Below, one piece after another: positions 62,210-64,000 of a stretch of 64,000 bases of DNA. The stretch lies in assembly GCA_035296965.1 (NCBI GenBank), contig DATGZX010000010.1, positions 61,634 through 125,633 of the forward strand, in the 5' to 3' direction. How positions within the stretch are numbered: the first letter of the stretch is position 1; each line of letters begins with the position of its first letter. The stretch is from DATGZX01 sp035296965 (GTDB lineage Bacteria > Planctomycetota > Planctomycetia > Gemmatales > Gemmataceae). Under the pieces are notes generated by a model. That model worked only from the letters and a program-made list of their open reading frames with translations. It searched no databases and was not told the origin of the DNA. A program made the position numbers and the translations under genes.

Positions 62210-63100
62210 CTACTCCTCGTTGGGCGGAACTATCAACCTCCACCGCCCCTCTACCGCCTCGACCTCCATAGGGAGATAGCCGGCCGGATCGCCATCGATT
62301 TGAATCGGCACTTTGTCCTTCGACCATAAGCGGACTCGCTGGATCTGCCGGCGCTGTACGTCCTTCAAACTTAGATGCATGCCAAGGATTACTGCGCAGA
62401 GATAACGGACCAATTCCCATCGGCCGGGCCGCTGGAACACGTACAGGTCGAGCCGGCCGTCGGCAGGGTCTGCCTGTACGGCTACCGGCAGCCCCAAACC
62501 ATATGCCGGCAAATTGAACAGCATGACCATGGCGCCGCGGAGCCGTTCCCCAGTTTCCAGGATCTCAACATCAATCTCGGGAAACTGATAGCCGCGCCAG
62601 GCTCTTCTGATTGCCAGTACGTAGGTAACCTTATTAACGTGTCCCCTCCTGTGCTGATGGACGCTGTGAACTACCTCCGCGTCGAAGCCGACTCCCACCA
62701 TGAGCGCGAAGACCCGGCCATCGGACAATCCCAGATCGAGAGGGCGGGTGATCCCAGCGCGCAGGGTCTCGGTCATCTGGCGACTGGATCTGCGGAGCCC
62801 GAAGTGACGCGCCACCAGATTCTCGTTGCCGAGTGGGAAGATGGAGACAGGGGTATTGCCGACGCGATTCAAGACTTCGCGAAGAGTGCCGTCACCGCCG
62901 GCGGCGATGACGCAGCGGATGTTGTCTCCCTGCTGGGCAATGATGTCACTGAGTTCCTCCGGCCTTCGGCACACGGAAGGTTTCAGTCCGGTTGCGCGGA
63001 GAACATCGATCAGCTCATGGAGAGATTTTCTGGATGAGCGTGTGCCGGCAATGGGATTGGCCAAGATCGCTACGATGCACTCCTCCGCGCCCTTGCCCAT
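62210..63100 (-). CDS. diacylglycerol kinase-like lipid kinase (YegS/BmrU type)
   Basis: A 296-residue enzyme: AILANPIAGTRSSRKSLHEL, the nucleotide motif AAGGDGTLREVLNRVG, SIFPLGNENLVARHFGLR, a lid with GVGFDAEVVHSVHQHRRGHV, and the C-terminal domain ending VQRRQIQRVRLWS and PIQIDGDPAGYLPMEVE. The DGKc catalytic domain phosphorylates diacylglycerol or related lipids. Asn in place of the usual Thr in PLGT(G)N (PLGNEN) is a small deviation seen in some planctomycete members. It is convergent with the zinc-ribbon gene. Confidence 0.9.
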   Translation of the reverse strand: MGKGAEECIVAILANPIAGTRSSRKSLHELIDVLRATGLKPSVCRRPEELSDIIAQQGDNIRCVIAAGGDGTLREVLNRVGNTPVSIFPLGNENLVARHFGLRRSSRQMTETLRAGITRPLDLGLSDGRVFALMVGVGFDAEVVHSVHQHRRGHVNKVTYVLAIRRAWRGYQFPEIDVEILETGERLRGAMVMLFNLPAYGLGLPVAVQADPADGRLDLYVFQRPGRWELVRYLCAVILGMHLSLKDVQRRQIQRVRLWSKDKVPIQIDGDPAGYLPMEVEAVEGRWRLIVPPNEE

Positions 63101-63368
63101 CTGCTGGTGTTCCGCAAACAGTCCAATGGATCGAAAGCCACCCGGGCCGTCTCGGGTTCATGATGGTGGAAAGCGGTGGCGATGATTCGTCCAATTCGAC
63201 GGTGATCGCAACAGGGAGGAGACGTGCCGGAGAATCGAGGGTATGGTTGGGATGCTTCTCTGGAATCGCCTTCCACTTCCGCCCCTGAGGAGACACATTC
63301 TCCACCCTGGGCACAGCGAGATCCCAAAGCAGTTCGCGTTTAGTAGGGGCCTGCTTCGTGATACTGCT

Positions 63369-63731
63369 TCATGTTGTCAGCACTTCAGCTAGCTTCCGAA
63401 GTTTGTCAGCGCCAATGCGGTCTGCCACTTCCTTCACCGCTTGAATCTCATCGAGACTGAACGCACCCACTTTGCCTCCGCCAACATTTGCCCGCGGCTG
63501 CTGAATGATCGCGCTCTTGCCAGTCGATTTCAAGGTGCTTTTGTAGTTGGAGATCATGTTCGGTTCCATATCGATGTCGAACTGCTCCTTGAGGAATGCC
63601 TTGATTACGAGCGGCTTAGCGTCGATGCCCAGTTTGGCAAGCGCTCGCCGAACTCCTTCCATCTTGCTGATGCTTTCGCCTTCATTCTGGCGGCTTGCTT
63701 CGAATTCTTTCCGTGGTCGTCCTCGTGGCAC
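63369..63731 (-). CDS. small basic protein with AT-hook-like N-terminus
   Basis: A 120-residue protein starting MPRGRPRKEFEAS, an AT-hook-like minor-groove binder. It continues with a recurrent Gemmataceae domain (SKMEGVRRALAKLGIDAKPL, FDIDMEPNMISNYKSTLKST) and ends in an amphipathic helix (LDEIQAVKEVADRIGADKLR). It probably binds DNA and regulates or organises the chromosome (inference). Many paralogues occur per genome in this group. It stands alone and points away from the window end. Confidence 0.8.
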   Translation of the reverse strand: MPRGRPRKEFEASRQNEGESISKMEGVRRALAKLGIDAKPLVIKAFLKEQFDIDMEPNMISNYKSTLKSTGKSAIIQQPRANVGGGKVGAFSLDEIQAVKEVADRIGADKLRKLAEVLTT

Positions 63732-64000
63732 TTTTCTTCTCCTCGATTGTGGTGAGGGCGAAGTCCAGGCGAAGTATTAACATAGTATGTTATTGACGCT
63801 TTATGGCAATAGGCATGTGTACGGCATCAATGTCCGTCAATGATGATGAGTTAAGCGAAACGTATTTTGTTAGCGCGTCCCCCTCTGTCCCAGGTTGGGT
63901 TTGCTTGCAACTGGCGCAGCTGAACGGCGTTGTCGTTGCTAGCATGAATGCATGGATGTTCTTGTCTGTCGCGGATGCCGACAACGTGAGCAGCGCATCC

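Noticed and set aside
63790..63984. 64-codon minus-strand frame at the window end
   Set aside because: Low-complexity translation, no ribosome-binding site seen; the region may belong to a gene beyond the window, but nothing supports it.

Overview
The window is high-GC bacterial DNA that reads as a planctomycete, most likely Gemmatales/Gemmataceae or a close relative (inferred from gene families; no rRNA is present). The markers are a DUF1559 prepilin-like protein next to a small lipoprotein, an ECF sigma factor whose stop overlaps the start of a Ser/Thr kinase-TPR gene, a second sigma factor fused to a membrane anchor, secreted proteins with the N-terminal 'LExLExR' motif, a DUF1080 protein, and many uncharacterised secreted or lipoprotein genes. 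There is no rRNA, no tRNA I could recognise, and no CRISPR array.

Layout. 1-5.0 kb: galactokinase, a small VOC protein, a proline-rich outer-membrane barrel and a PQQ-type beta-propeller. 5.3-16.9 kb is an accessory region rich in broken genes. It holds a VOC fragment, a DUF6883/DUF4926 pair with a frameshift, the tail of a restriction/methylation-like gene, two IS66 TnpA-like tails, an overlapping possible toxin/TPR pair, and a minus-strand NLR-like cluster. That cluster is a CHAT protease-NB-ARC-TPR protein, then a beta-rich protein of unknown family (possibly gasdermin-like), then an ankyrin protein. The CHAT gene carries an in-frame TAG at codon 56 of its natural reading frame. 17.0-24.3 kb: lipoprotein and DUF1559, a secreted propeller protein, an amidohydrolase, a thioredoxin-like protein and a secreted protein of unknown function. 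24.5-28.0 kb: glnS and gltX, with a strong bidirectional terminator after glnS.

28.2-38.3 kb: a membrane-anchored ECF sigma factor, an ArsR-type regulator, two secreted-protein genes each preceded by a copy of a 106-bp element, then a second ECF sigma factor translationally coupled to a receptor-like kinase with nine 42-residue repeats. 38.4-45.7 kb: an acetate-kinase-like remnant, dimethylargininase beside a membrane-fused spermidine-synthase-like protein, a sugar transferase, a TMEM14 protein and a phospholipase-D-like protein. 45.7-47.0 kb has no gene but contains a strongly structured segment just before metH. 47.0-63.7 kb: metH, a HEAT-repeat protein, a lipoprotein, cysC, a retropepsin-like/DUF4214 surface protein, a copper amine oxidase, a DUF1080 protein, a zinc-ribbon membrane protein, a lipid kinase and a small basic regulator-like protein.

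The most promising object is the 9.0-15.2 kb CHAT/NB-ARC/TPR locus, an apparent innate-immunity or programmed-death module. The 106-bp duplicated leader element and the metH upstream structured segment are next. Functional calls come from motifs read by eye; no database search was possible.
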